A DNA stretch of 64,000 bases from an uncultured Bacteroidales bacterium. GTDB taxonomy: Bacteria; Bacteroidota; Bacteroidia; Bacteroidales; Paludibacteraceae. The notes below the pieces were generated by a model that saw only the letters and a program-made list of their open reading frames with translations, had not been told where the DNA came from and ran no database searches. Below, piece after piece: positions 51,233 to 60,497 of the stretch (positions within the stretch are counted from its first letter, which is position 1; each line of letters opens with the position of its first letter). The position numbers were made by a program, and so were the translations under genes. The stretch lies in contig CAMJDT010000004.1 of NCBI GenBank assembly GCA_946404495.1, positions 1 through 64,000 on the forward strand, read 5' to 3'.

Positions 51233-53818
51233 ATGAGACACATCAAAGTTAGCCAAGTTAATCAGCCCGCATGGAGCGAGATTACTGTTCATGCCAACCT
51301 TCCCGAGAACCTCAAGAAACTGCAGGAGTTAGCCTACAACCTGTGGTGGGTGTGGAATTCTGACACCAAGAATATCTTCCGCTCTGTGGATCGCGAGGCC
51401 TGGCACCGTGCCCAATCCAATCCCGTCATGATGCTCAACTATATCTCTTATGAGCGTATGACCGAACTCAGCAACGACTCTGTCTTCCAGGCCGAGTTGA
51501 ATCATGCGTATTCCGAATTCCGCGCATACATGGATCAGCCGAAGGATAAGAAGAAACCGTCGATCGCCTATTTCTCGATGGAGTACGGCCTGAGCCACGT
51601 GCTGAAGATCTACTCCGGCGGTCTGGGTATCCTGGCCGGTGACTACCTGAAGGAGGCATCGGACTGCAACGTCGATATGACCGCTATCGGTTTCCTCTAT
51701 CGTTACGGTTATTTCACACAGACCCTCTCGCCCGAAGGACAGCAGATCGCTAACTACGAAGCACAGAACTTCGCCCAGCTGCCGCTCATCCAGATGAAGG
51801 AAGAGGACGGTTCGCCGATGATCATCGAGGTACCCTATCCCGGCCGCACCGTGAAAGCATACCTGTGGAAAGTAGCGGTAGGACGTATCAACCTCTATCT
51901 GCTGGATACCGACAATGAGTTCAATAGCGAGTGGGATCGTCAGATCACCCACCAGCTCTACGGCGGTGACTGGGAGAACCGTATCAAGCAGGAGATCATG
52001 CTCGGTATCGGTGGTATGCTGGCGCTGAACAAACTCGGCATCAAGAAGGATGTTTACCACTGCAACGAGGGTCACGCTGCCCTGATGGGTCTGCAGCGTC
52101 TGGTGGACCTCGTAGAGAAAGAGGGCCTCAACTTCAACCAAGCCCTGGAGGTCGTTCGTTCCTCCGGTCTCTACACCTGCCACACTCCCGTGCCCGCAGG
52201 TCACGACTACTTCGAGGAAGGACTGTTCTATAAGTATATGTCTGAGTATCCCCAGCGTCTGGGTATCGAATGGAAAGACCTCATCGGTATGGGTCGTCAG
52301 AATCCCGAAGACTCCGGCGAGAAGTTCTCCATGTCTGTCTTTGCACTCAACACCTGCCAGGAGGCTAACGGCGTAAGCTGGCTCCACGGCGAGGTATCCA
52401 AGAAGATGTTCGCCCCCGTTTGGCCGGGCTATTTCCCCGATGAACTGCACGTGAGCTATGTCACCAACGGTGTGCATATGCCTACTTGGGCCGCTTCGGA
52501 GTGGAAAGACCTCTACAAACGCACCTTCCCCAAGCAGTGGTGGTTCGATCAGTCCAATCCCGATATGTGGAAGGCCTACAACGATATACCCGATCAGGAG
52601 ATCTGGAATGTTCGTATGGGCTTGAAGAACAAACTCATCGACTATATCCGTGAGCAGTTCCGTGAGGACTGGATGAAGAGTCAGGGTGACCCCGCTCGTA
52701 TCGTGCAAGCGCTCAACGAGATGAATGCCAACAACCTCATCATCGGTTTCGGACGCCGTTTCGCTACTTACAAACGTGCACACCTCCTCTTTACCGACCT
52801 CGAGCGTCTGGATAAGTTGGTCAATAACCCCAACTATCCCGTGCAGTTCCTCTTCACCGGTAAGGCACACCCCGCTGACGGTGCCGGTCAGGATCTCATC
52901 AAACGCATCATCGAGATCAGCCGTATGCCGCAGTTCCTGGGTAAGATCATCTTCCTGGAGAACTACGATATGCGTCTGGCCAAACGTCTCGTATCGGGTG
53001 TGGATATTTGGCTCAATACGCCGACCCGTCCCCTCGAGGCTTCCGGTACATCGGGCGAAAAGGCGCAGATGAACGGCGTGCTGAACTTCTCGGTGAAGGA
53101 CGGTTGGTGGTACGAAGGCTATGTCAAGGGCGCCGGCTGGGCACTAACGGAGCACCGCACCTACGAGAACCAGGCGCACCAGGATCAGCTCGATGCTGCC
53201 AATATCTACTATCTCTTGGAGAACGAGATCATCCCGCTGTACTATGCCAAGAACTCCAAGGGCTACAGCCCCGAATGGATTCAGTGCATCAAGAAATCCG
53301 TTACCCAGATCACCCCGCGCTTCACGACCAAGCGCATGATGGACGATTACTTCGATCGTTTCTACAACAAGCTGGCTGAGCGTCACGCTATGTTGATCAA
53401 GGATGACTACAAGAAGGCACGCGAGATCGCTGCCTGGAAGGAAGATATCGTAGCTCACTGGGACGGTATCCGTGTACTCAATATCTCGGCTCCGGAGCGC
53501 TTCTTCTCCAACCCCAGCGTAGGTGAGAAATATACCATCACCGTCGACCTCGACACCAACGGTCTGCAGGACAACGGTATCGGTGTAGAACTCGTTGCCG
53601 TCCGCACGTCTACCCACAACAACGACAAGCTCTATGAGGTAGAGGAGATGAAGCTCATCAAGGCCGAAGGTTGCCATCTGCACTTCGAGACTACCTATCA
53701 GCTCGACTATGCCGGCGGTATGAAGTTCGGTATCCGTATGTTCCCCAAGCACGAGTTGCTGCCCCACCGTATGGACTTCGCCTACGTGCGTTGGCTCTCT
53801 CGTACGGATATCAACTAA
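51233..53818 (+). CDS. glgP: alpha-glucan phosphorylase
   Basis: An 861-residue GT35 enzyme that phosphorolyses glycogen or maltodextrin to glucose 1-phosphate. It has the N-terminal DUF3417-type domain of the archaeal/Thermotoga-like form (NLPENLKKLQELAYNLWWVWN). IAYFSMEYGLSHVLKIYSGGLGILAGDYLKEASD near residue 105 and YHCNEGHAALMG follow. The PLP-binding region is LEASGTSGEKAQMNGVLNFSVKDGWW near residue 600, with the Lys at GEK. A C-terminal beta-rich domain of about 120 residues follows. It has its own promoter and terminator. Confidence 0.95.
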   Translation: MRHIKVSQVNQPAWSEITVHANLPENLKKLQELAYNLWWVWNSDTKNIFRSVDREAWHRAQSNPVMMLNYISYERMTELSNDSVFQAELNHAYSEFRAYMDQPKDKKKPSIAYFSMEYGLSHVLKIYSGGLGILAGDYLKEASDCNVDMTAIGFLYRYGYFTQTLSPEGQQIANYEAQNFAQLPLIQMKEEDGSPMIIEVPYPGRTVKAYLWKVAVGRINLYLLDTDNEFNSEWDRQITHQLYGGDWENRIKQEIMLGIGGMLALNKLGIKKDVYHCNEGHAALMGLQRLVDLVEKEGLNFNQALEVVRSSGLYTCHTPVPAGHDYFEEGLFYKYMSEYPQRLGIEWKDLIGMGRQNPEDSGEKFSMSVFALNTCQEANGVSWLHGEVSKKMFAPVWPGYFPDELHVSYVTNGVHMPTWAASEWKDLYKRTFPKQWWFDQSNPDMWKAYNDIPDQEIWNVRMGLKNKLIDYIREQFREDWMKSQGDPARIVQALNEMNANNLIIGFGRRFATYKRAHLLFTDLERLDKLVNNPNYPVQFLFTGKAHPADGAGQDLIKRIIEISRMPQFLGKIIFLENYDMRLAKRLVSGVDIWLNTPTRPLEASGTSGEKAQMNGVLNFSVKDGWWYEGYVKGAGWALTEHRTYENQAHQDQLDAANIYYLLENEIIPLYYAKNSKGYSPEWIQCIKKSVTQITPRFTTKRMMDDYFDRFYNKLAERHAMLIKDDYKKAREIAAWKEDIVAHWDGIRVLNISAPERFFSNPSVGEKYTITVDLDTNGLQDNGIGVELVAVRTSTHNNDKLYEVEEMKLIKAEGCHLHFETTYQLDYAGGMKFGIRMFPKHELLPHRMDFAYVRWLSRTDIN

Positions 53819-53834
53819 TCTATATTCGACACAA

Positions 53835-53864
53835 AAAACCTGCATCTAAAGTGCAGGTTTTTTT
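53835..53864 (+). terminator. glgP terminator
   Basis: AAACCTGCA pairs with TGCAGGTTT, followed by a T run. With the promoter 20 nt further on, it repeats the terminator-promoter layout of the modules at 1270, 3217 and 3574. Confidence 0.85.
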
Positions 53865-53882
53865 GTGATTCGTGCAAAAATA

Positions 53883-53914
53883 TTTGCATATGTGAGAAAA
53901 ATGTTGTACCTTTG
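53883..53914 (+). promoter_or_regulatory. promoter of the PUL regulator
   Basis: TTTGC (53883-53887) and TACCTTTG (53907-53914). Transcription should start near 53920. Confidence 0.8.
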
Positions 53915-53947
53915 CAGGCGAATATGCGAATCAAGACTATTCATATC

Positions 53948-55411
53948 ATGCTGAGGGTAATGTTGCTGACGGTAATGATGCCGGCTGTAATGGCGCTTAT
54001 GACCGGATGTAGTGCGCGGCCGGAGCAATATACGGTCGGGTTCAGTCAGTGTCTGGATGACTCTTGGCGTCAGAAAATGAATGCGGAGATGGATCGCGAG
54101 GTATTGTTGTATCCGCAGATGACCCTAACGCGAAGAGTTGCCTATGGCGATAACGAGCGTCAGTGTGCGCAGATAGACAGTTTCATCAGCGAGAGAGTGG
54201 ATCTGCTGATCATCAGTCCGAACGAAGCCGAGGCGGTGCAATCGGCAGTATCGCGTGCGTACAGAGCGGGTATCCCCGTGATCATTGCCGACAGACGGAT
54301 GTCGGGCGAGGAATGGACGGCCTATATCGGCGGCGATAACTATAGTGTGGGTCTGCTAATGGCGGAGTGGATACGCAGCATACAGGCTCAATACGCAGCG
54401 CCGATACCGGTCATGGAGATATGCGGTATGAAAGGTTCGCCCTCCGAGAGGCTGCGGCATGAGGGATTTATGGATGGCTTGCAGCGTTCGGATATCGTCT
54501 CCATAGACGGCAGCAAGGATGCCTATCAGGCCGTGCGGTCGTATTTAGGGGCGCATAAGGACATTAAGGCTATCGTGGCGCAGAATGACTTGATGGCAGT
54601 AGAGGCGGCGCGGGCAGTGAATGAGAGTGAGGGGTACGGCAAGGGTAGTGTGAGGATAATGGGAGTAGATGGCATCCTGGTCGGATTGCAGGCCATCGTA
54701 GACGGAGATATCGAGTGTACGGCCATTTATCCGTCGAGGGGAGATTTGTTGATAGAGACGGCGGTTGCTATCTTGGAGAATCGTCCCTATGTACGAGATA
54801 CGGTACTGGAGACTATGCTGATAGATGCAGCATCCGCGACCCCTCTATTGAGGCAGTATCAAGCCCGGATGCACGACTTGGAGACGCTACGATTAGTGCA
54901 ACTGCAATCCGATCGCAATCGGCAGGAGATGCGCTCCGATAGGCTGATGCTCATCGCGGCGATCATACTCGTGTGTGTGCTATTCATCGTGGTGTTAGCC
55001 ATCGTCATCTACCGGCAACGTACGCTGCAGCGTGAGATCAAAAAGGAAATCCGGCCGCAACTGGAGATCGTACAGGAGGAGGTGTCGCAATTGAGTCATA
55101 AGGATGAGCTGTTTCAGGAACGATTGAATGAGTTGATAGATCAGCATCTGACCAATCCGAATCTGAATGTAGAATATCTGGCGCAGCTGCTGCAATTGGA
55201 CCGTACGCAGGTGTTCCGTCGCGTGAAAGCCATTACGGGAAAGGGCCCTACGGAGTATATCCGTGAACGACGCTTGATACGTGCGGACGAGATGCTGCGC
55301 AAGGGGGATGTGTCGGTTAAACACGTATCAGTTGAACTCGGTTTCGCCTCTCCCGGATATTTCTCCAAATACTACAAAGACTATTTCGGTCATCTGCCCA
55401 GTAAACGGTAG
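53948..55411 (+). CDS. periplasmic sugar-binding / AraC membrane regulator
   Basis: A 487-residue regulator with an N-terminal signal anchor, a periplasmic-binding type I domain (residues about 20-300: YTVGFSQCLDDSWRQKMNAEM, then SPNEAEAVQSAV and IGGDNYSVG), one transmembrane helix near residue 340, a short coiled coil, and a C-terminal AraC double helix-turn-helix (SVKHVSVELGFASPGYFSKYYKDYFG). Classical PUL sensors of this type carry a histidine kinase and receiver between the parts; none is present, so the signal must pass directly across the membrane. ATG 53948 is used; ATG 53924 would be almost leaderless. Its position predicts control of the SusC operon. Confidence 0.85.
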   Translation: MLRVMLLTVMMPAVMALMTGCSARPEQYTVGFSQCLDDSWRQKMNAEMDREVLLYPQMTLTRRVAYGDNERQCAQIDSFISERVDLLIISPNEAEAVQSAVSRAYRAGIPVIIADRRMSGEEWTAYIGGDNYSVGLLMAEWIRSIQAQYAAPIPVMEICGMKGSPSERLRHEGFMDGLQRSDIVSIDGSKDAYQAVRSYLGAHKDIKAIVAQNDLMAVEAARAVNESEGYGKGSVRIMGVDGILVGLQAIVDGDIECTAIYPSRGDLLIETAVAILENRPYVRDTVLETMLIDAASATPLLRQYQARMHDLETLRLVQLQSDRNRQEMRSDRLMLIAAIILVCVLFIVVLAIVIYRQRTLQREIKKEIRPQLEIVQEEVSQLSHKDELFQERLNELIDQHLTNPNLNVEYLAQLLQLDRTQVFRRVKAITGKGPTEYIRERRLIRADEMLRKGDVSVKHVSVELGFASPGYFSKYYKDYFGHLPSKR

Positions 55412-55437
55412 AAAGGAAGAAAAAGACCCTATAATTT

Positions 55438-55492
55438 GTTGCAAACGGTATCAAATATGTTGCGATGTAACATGAGTGGTATCTTTTGCAAC
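55438..55492. promoter_or_regulatory. candidate operator of the polysaccharide locus
   Basis: GTTGC occurs at 55438-55442 and 55459-55463, exactly 21 bp apart (two helical turns), and inverted as GCAAC at 55488-55492. GGTATC occurs at 55447-55452 and 55478-55483. The cluster ends just before the -33 element at 55500. Direct repeats on one DNA face suit a dimeric AraC-type activator. Confidence 0.5.
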
Positions 55493-55499
55493 ATAATTA

Positions 55500-55531
55500 T
55501 TTGCACATGTATGTGAAAAGTTGTACTTTTG
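55500..55531 (+). promoter_or_regulatory. susC operon promoter
   Basis: TTTGC (55500-55504) and TACTTTTG (55524-55531); leader of about 60 nt to the ATG at 55600. Confidence 0.75.
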
Positions 55532-55599
55532 CGGCGGAAATTTACAAGAGCGCGAAATTTCCTTGCCAAATGAAAACACAACAATTAACCTTCATAAAC

Positions 55600-58500
55600 A
55601 TGAAAGAATCAAGAAAGTATTGCTTTACACGGCTGCTGATGATGTTGATCGCGCCGGTGTTGACGACTTCGCTGTATGCCTTCACGGTATCGGGTGTAGT
55701 CATCGACCAGGCGACGGACGAACCTATCATCGGAGCCAGTGTGTTGGAGAAAGGCACCACCAACGGTACGATCACCGACTTTGACGGTAACTTCACGTTG
55801 GAGGTGGCCGACGGTGCTATGCTGGAAATCAGTTATGTAGGCTACGCCTCACAGACCCTTCCGGCCGCTGCGAATATGCGCGTCATACTTGCAGAAGATA
55901 CGGAGGTGCTGGACGAAGTGGTCGTAACGGGTTATACCACCCAGCGTAAGGCGGACCTCACCGGTGCGGTTTCCGTCGTTAGTGCATCCGACATGCAGAA
56001 GATGGGTGAAGCCAACCCGATGAAAGCGCTGCAAGGTAAGGTGCCGGGATTGAATATCGCAGCCGACGGTAACCCAAGTGGTGCATCAACGGTGCGTATC
56101 CGCGGTATCGGTACGCTCAATAACAATGACCCGCTGTATATCATCGACGGTGTGCCGACCAAAGGCGGTATGCACGAACTCAACCCCAATGATATCGAGT
56201 CCATCCAAGTGCTCAAAGATGCGGCATCCGCTTCTATCTACGGTAGTAGAGCTGCTAACGGTGTAATTGTGATTACCACCAAAGGTGGTGCGGACGGAAA
56301 AATCAAAGTGGATATGGACGCGTCAGTCACCACCAGTTCGCTGGTTAACCGGATGAAAGTGTTGAACGCCAAGGAGTACGGTCAGGTCATGTGGCAAGCC
56401 TATGTCAATGACGGCATGGACCCGAATACCAACAACCTCGGTTATTCCTATGATTGGGGCTATAATGCCGAAGGTCAGCCAGTGCTCAACCATATATCCA
56501 TGAAGAAATATCTGGATGAGGCAGGAACGACTCCGGCAGGTAACACCGATTGGTTCAAAGAGACGACCCGCACCGGTGTGATCCAGCAATACAACATGGC
56601 GGTCAGTGCCGGTGGTCCTAAACACTCCGCCTATTTCTCACTGGGCTATTACAAGAATATCGGTACCATCAAATATACCGATTTCGACCGTCTCTCAGCG
56701 CGTGCCAACACCAGTTTCAAACTGCTCAAGGACATCATCACGATCGGCGAGAACTTCTCCATGAACCGTACTACTGAGGTGGCAGCACCGGGTGGATTCC
56801 TGGAGAATGTGCTGCAAGCCAACCCCTCTCTGCCAGTTTACACCAAAGACGGTGAGTTTGCCGGTCCTGTAGGCGGTTATCCCGACCGAGAGAACCCGCT
56901 GGCACGTCTCAAACGCAACAAAGATAACCGTTACACCTATTGGCGTGTTTTCGGTAATGCGTTCATCGACATCAATCCCGTAAAGGGACTCCATATCCGC
57001 ACCACTGCCGGTCTCGACTATTCCCAGAAGTTCCAGCGTAACTTCCAGTATCCGATTACAGAAGGTACCATGGCAACCTCCGAGAATGGTGTGACAGCGG
57101 TACAGGAGCATTGGACCAAATGGATGTGGAATGCCGTCATTACCTACAATCTCGATAAAGGCAAACACCGTGCAGACTTCCTGCTGGGTACCGAGTTGAA
57201 TCATCAAAGTGATGAGTGGTTCTCTGCCTACAAGGAGGATTTCATCGTGCTGACCCCGACCTATATGTGGCCTTCTGCCGGAACGGGCAAGGCGCAGTCG
57301 TACGGCGGTGCCGGCAGTTTCTCGCTGATCTCGTTCTTCGGAAAGGCGAACTACACCTACGACAACCGCTATCTGGTATCGCTGACGATGCGTTACGACG
57401 GTTCAAGCCGTTTCGGTAAGAACAACCGCTTCGCCTTCTTCCCGTCCGTGTCGGCCGGTTGGCGTATCTCGCAGGAGAGGTTCATGAGCGGTGCTTCGTC
57501 GTGGTTGGACGACCTCAAATTGCGTGTGTCGTGGGGACAGACCGGTAACCAGGATATATCTTCTACGGCACGGTATACTATCTATGAATCCAACTACGGT
57601 GTGAATGAGAACGGCGGTCAGAGTTACGGTACGTCGTACGATATCACGGGTTCGAACGGTGGTAGTATCCTGCCCTCGGGATTCCGCCGCATACAAATAG
57701 GTAACGATGATATCAAGTGGGAGACCACGAGTCAGACCAATGTGGGACTCGATTTCGCGTTCTTTAAGCAGTCGTTCTACGGAACCTTCGATTGGTTCTA
57801 CAAGCAGACCAAGGACATCCTTGTGCTCATGGACGGAATTGGTGTTATGGGCGAGGGTGCTTCGCAGTGGGTGAATGCCGGCGAGGTTAGGAACATGGGT
57901 GTAGAGCTGAGCTTGGGTTATCGCAATCAGACCAAAGACGGTTTTAAATACGATATCGCGGCCAACCTATCGCACTATAGCAATACGGTGATTGATCTTC
58001 CCGGTACGGTAGCGGCCAATGGTACCTTCGGCGGTAACGGCGTCAAATCGGTGGTCGGGCATGCCATCGGTTCGCAAGTGGGTTACATCGCGGACGGGAT
58101 CTTTAAGAGCCAAGAGGAGATTGACAACCACGCGATACAGGAGGGAGCCGGTCTCGGTCGTATCCGTTACCGCGACCTCAATGGTGACGGTGTCATCACC
58201 GAAGCCGACCAAGACTGGATCTACAGCCCGGTACCGGCCATAAGCTTTGGCGCGAACTTCTATTTCGAGTACAAAGGATTCGACCTTACTATCTTCTTCC
58301 AAGGCGTAGGCGGTGCCCAGGTCATCACTAAGGACTTCAAGGAGCAGACCGACCTCTGGAGCGGTGTGAACGTGGCTAACCTCAATAAAGGAACGCGCGT
58401 ACTGGATGCCTAGAGTCCGACGAATCCCGATAGCAATATTCCGGCGCTCTCGACCAATAATAACAACAACGAGACCCGTGTCTCGACCTATTTCGTGGAG

Positions 58501-58719
58501 GACGGTTCGTTCCTCAAACTGCGCAACCTGCAGTTAGGTTACAACCTCCCGAAACATGCGTGTGAAAAGATGCTGATGCAAAACTGGCGGTGGTTCATCT
58601 CTGCCCAGAACGTATTCACTATCCACTCGGCTAAGTTCACCGGTGTAGATCCCGAAAACCCCACTTTCGGTTATCCTATTCCGCTGACGGTAACACTCGG
58701 AACAAAAGTAACCTTCTAA
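55600..58719 (+). pseudogene. susC: SusC-type TonB-dependent receptor interrupted by TAG
   Basis: The gene is complete in one frame except for TAG at 58411-58413 (codon 938 of 1040). It encodes a signal peptide, a carboxypeptidase-regulatory domain (FTVSGVVIDQATDEPIIGASV), the TonB box/plug junction LDEVVVTGYTTQRKADLTGAV, GVPTKGGMHELNPNDIESIQVLKDAASASIYGSRAANGVI, and a barrel ending LTVTLGTKVTF. At the stop, homologues usually read LLDAWTPTNP; here VLDA-TAG-SPTNP, so TGG (Trp) to TAG is the simplest change. Without suppression the last 101 residues, including the final barrel strand needed for assembly, are lost. ATG 55570 is an alternative start. Confidence 0.88.
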
Positions 58720-58737
58720 TGCGAAAGGAAAAGAATT

Positions 58738-60462
58738 ATGACAACGAAACTAATTAAGTCTGTACTCTGTCTTCTGTGCTCTGTACTCTTTGCAGCTTGC
58801 GACAACTTCCTCAATCAGGATATACCGCAAGGAATATTGAGCGGCGAGCAAGTGAACGACCCGCTGTATATAGATAATATCTGCATCTCCGCCTATGCCA
58901 TCTTTATCTCTGCGGAGGATGTGAACTCCTCGTTCTCGATGTGGAACTTCGACGTACGCAGCGACGATGCCTACAAGGGCGGTATCAGCGAGAATGACGG
59001 TGACGTGTTCCACCAACTGGAGATATCGCAAGGTATCATGACTACCAACTGGAATCTCAATGACATGTGGGTGCGATTGTACAACTGCCTCGGACGTGTC
59101 AATGCGGCAATCAATGCACTCAATGCTATGGACGACAGCTACGAGTTGAAACAGCAGCGTCTGGGCGAAATGCGATTCCTGCGCGCCTATGCACACTTCC
59201 TGCTGAAACGTCTGTATAAGAATATCCCGTTTGTCATCAAATCCGACATGACGCAAGAGGAGTACGCGCAGCTGTCCAATACGGAGTACACCAACAACGA
59301 GGGTTGGCAAATCATTGCAGACGATTTGGAGTTTGCCTATAGCGTACTGCCTGCGACGCAGGCAGATAAAGGCCGTGCTACGCAGGGTGCCGCTGCCGCG
59401 CTGTTGGCCAAGGTATATCTGTATAAGGCCTATCGTCAGGATGATCCGAATACGCATCAGGTGACGGAGATCAACCGCGAGGACCTGGAGAAAGTGCTCA
59501 CCTACACCGACGAGGCTATCTACGCTGCGGGCAGATACGGACTGGAGGAGGATTTCCATAACAACTTCCGTCCCGAACCGCAATACGAGAACGGCAAGGA
59601 GAGTCTCTGGGCGATGCAGTATTCGACCAACGACGGAACGAACCTCGGTAACTGCAACTGGTCGTACGGTCTGATGGTACCGGGTATAGAAGGTGTCACC
59701 GATGGCGGTTGTGATTTCTACAAACCCAGTCAGAACCTCGTTAACGCTTTCCGTACCAATGCCGACGGACTGCCGTTCATCGATAATTTCAACGACAAGG
59801 ACTTTGATCCCGCTACGGATAACGCTGACCCGCGTCTGTGGCTGACGGTAGGTATAGCCGGTTTCCCCTATGAGTTCAATCCTACCCTGATGATGAGCCG
59901 CACCCATAACTGGAGTCGTTCCAACGGCCTGTACGGTTATCACGTGACGCTGAAGCATAACGTTGATCCCGAGAGCGGGTATCTGATTCGTTCGGCTCTG
60001 TGGTTCGGTACACCGATGAACCGTATCGTCCTGCGCTATGCCGACGTGCTGCTGATGCGTGCGGAGGCCTTGGCGCAGTTAGGCCGCGATGCCGAAGCCA
60101 TCGAACTGGTCAACCGCCTGCGCAACCGCGCTTCGCGCAGTTTGGGTATGCTCGCCGGCTACGACACCAACTACGGTGCCAAGATCCGTGTCAAACCCTA
60201 TACGGATAATACCAACGCATTGGCTCGCGTTAAGATGGAACGCCGTCTGGAACTGGCGATGGAGAGTGAACGCTTCTTTGACCTGGTGCGTTGGGGAGAG
60301 GCTGAGCCTGTCATCAACAAATACTACGTAGAGGAAGCCAACGACTGCCGCATCTATACGTCTGCGCATTTCACAGCCAATAAGAACGAGTATCTGCCTA
60401 TCCCCTTTGCGCAGATAGCTGCGTCTAACGGACATTATACACAAAATATCGGAGGATGGTAA
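58738..60462 (+). CDS. susD: SusD-type glycan-binding lipoprotein
   Basis: A 574-residue surface lipoprotein with lipobox LFAAC (Cys near residue 21). MRFLRAYAHFLLKRLYKNIPFV near residue 140 is the TPR-like SusD core, and VLRYADVLLMRAEALAQLG near residue 422 and RLELAMESERFFDLVRWGE near residue 500 are the C-terminal signatures. It forms the lid of the SusC transporter. The frame is intact. Part of the signal peptide is encoded by a CTGTACTCTGT word repeat. Confidence 0.93.
   Translation: MTTKLIKSVLCLLCSVLFAACDNFLNQDIPQGILSGEQVNDPLYIDNICISAYAIFISAEDVNSSFSMWNFDVRSDDAYKGGISENDGDVFHQLEISQGIMTTNWNLNDMWVRLYNCLGRVNAAINALNAMDDSYELKQQRLGEMRFLRAYAHFLLKRLYKNIPFVIKSDMTQEEYAQLSNTEYTNNEGWQIIADDLEFAYSVLPATQADKGRATQGAAAALLAKVYLYKAYRQDDPNTHQVTEINREDLEKVLTYTDEAIYAAGRYGLEEDFHNNFRPEPQYENGKESLWAMQYSTNDGTNLGNCNWSYGLMVPGIEGVTDGGCDFYKPSQNLVNAFRTNADGLPFIDNFNDKDFDPATDNADPRLWLTVGIAGFPYEFNPTLMMSRTHNWSRSNGLYGYHVTLKHNVDPESGYLIRSALWFGTPMNRIVLRYADVLLMRAEALAQLGRDAEAIELVNRLRNRASRSLGMLAGYDTNYGAKIRVKPYTDNTNALARVKMERRLELAMESERFFDLVRWGEAEPVINKYYVEEANDCRIYTSAHFTANKNEYLPIPFAQIAASNGHYTQNIGGW
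58757..58789. repeat. TCTGTACTCTGT word repeat in the SusD signal peptide
   Basis: GTCTGTACTCTGTCTTCTGT and GCTCTGTACTC words are in frame. The GH32 gene has nearly the same tract at 61909-61940. Confidence 0.7.
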
Positions 60463-60464
60463 TA

Positions 60465-60496
60465 TAGTCGATAGTCGAAAGTCAAAAGTCGAAAGT
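60465..60496. repeat. AGTCGAAAGTCAAA word repeat
   Basis: AGTCGATAGTCGAAAGTCAA and AAGTCGAAAGTT at the SusD-lipoprotein junction. Confidence 0.75.
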
Positions 60497-60497
60497 T

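Noticed and set aside
51329..52870. 513-codon frame antisense to glgP
   Set aside because: Shadow of a conserved phosphorylase; no start context or promoter.
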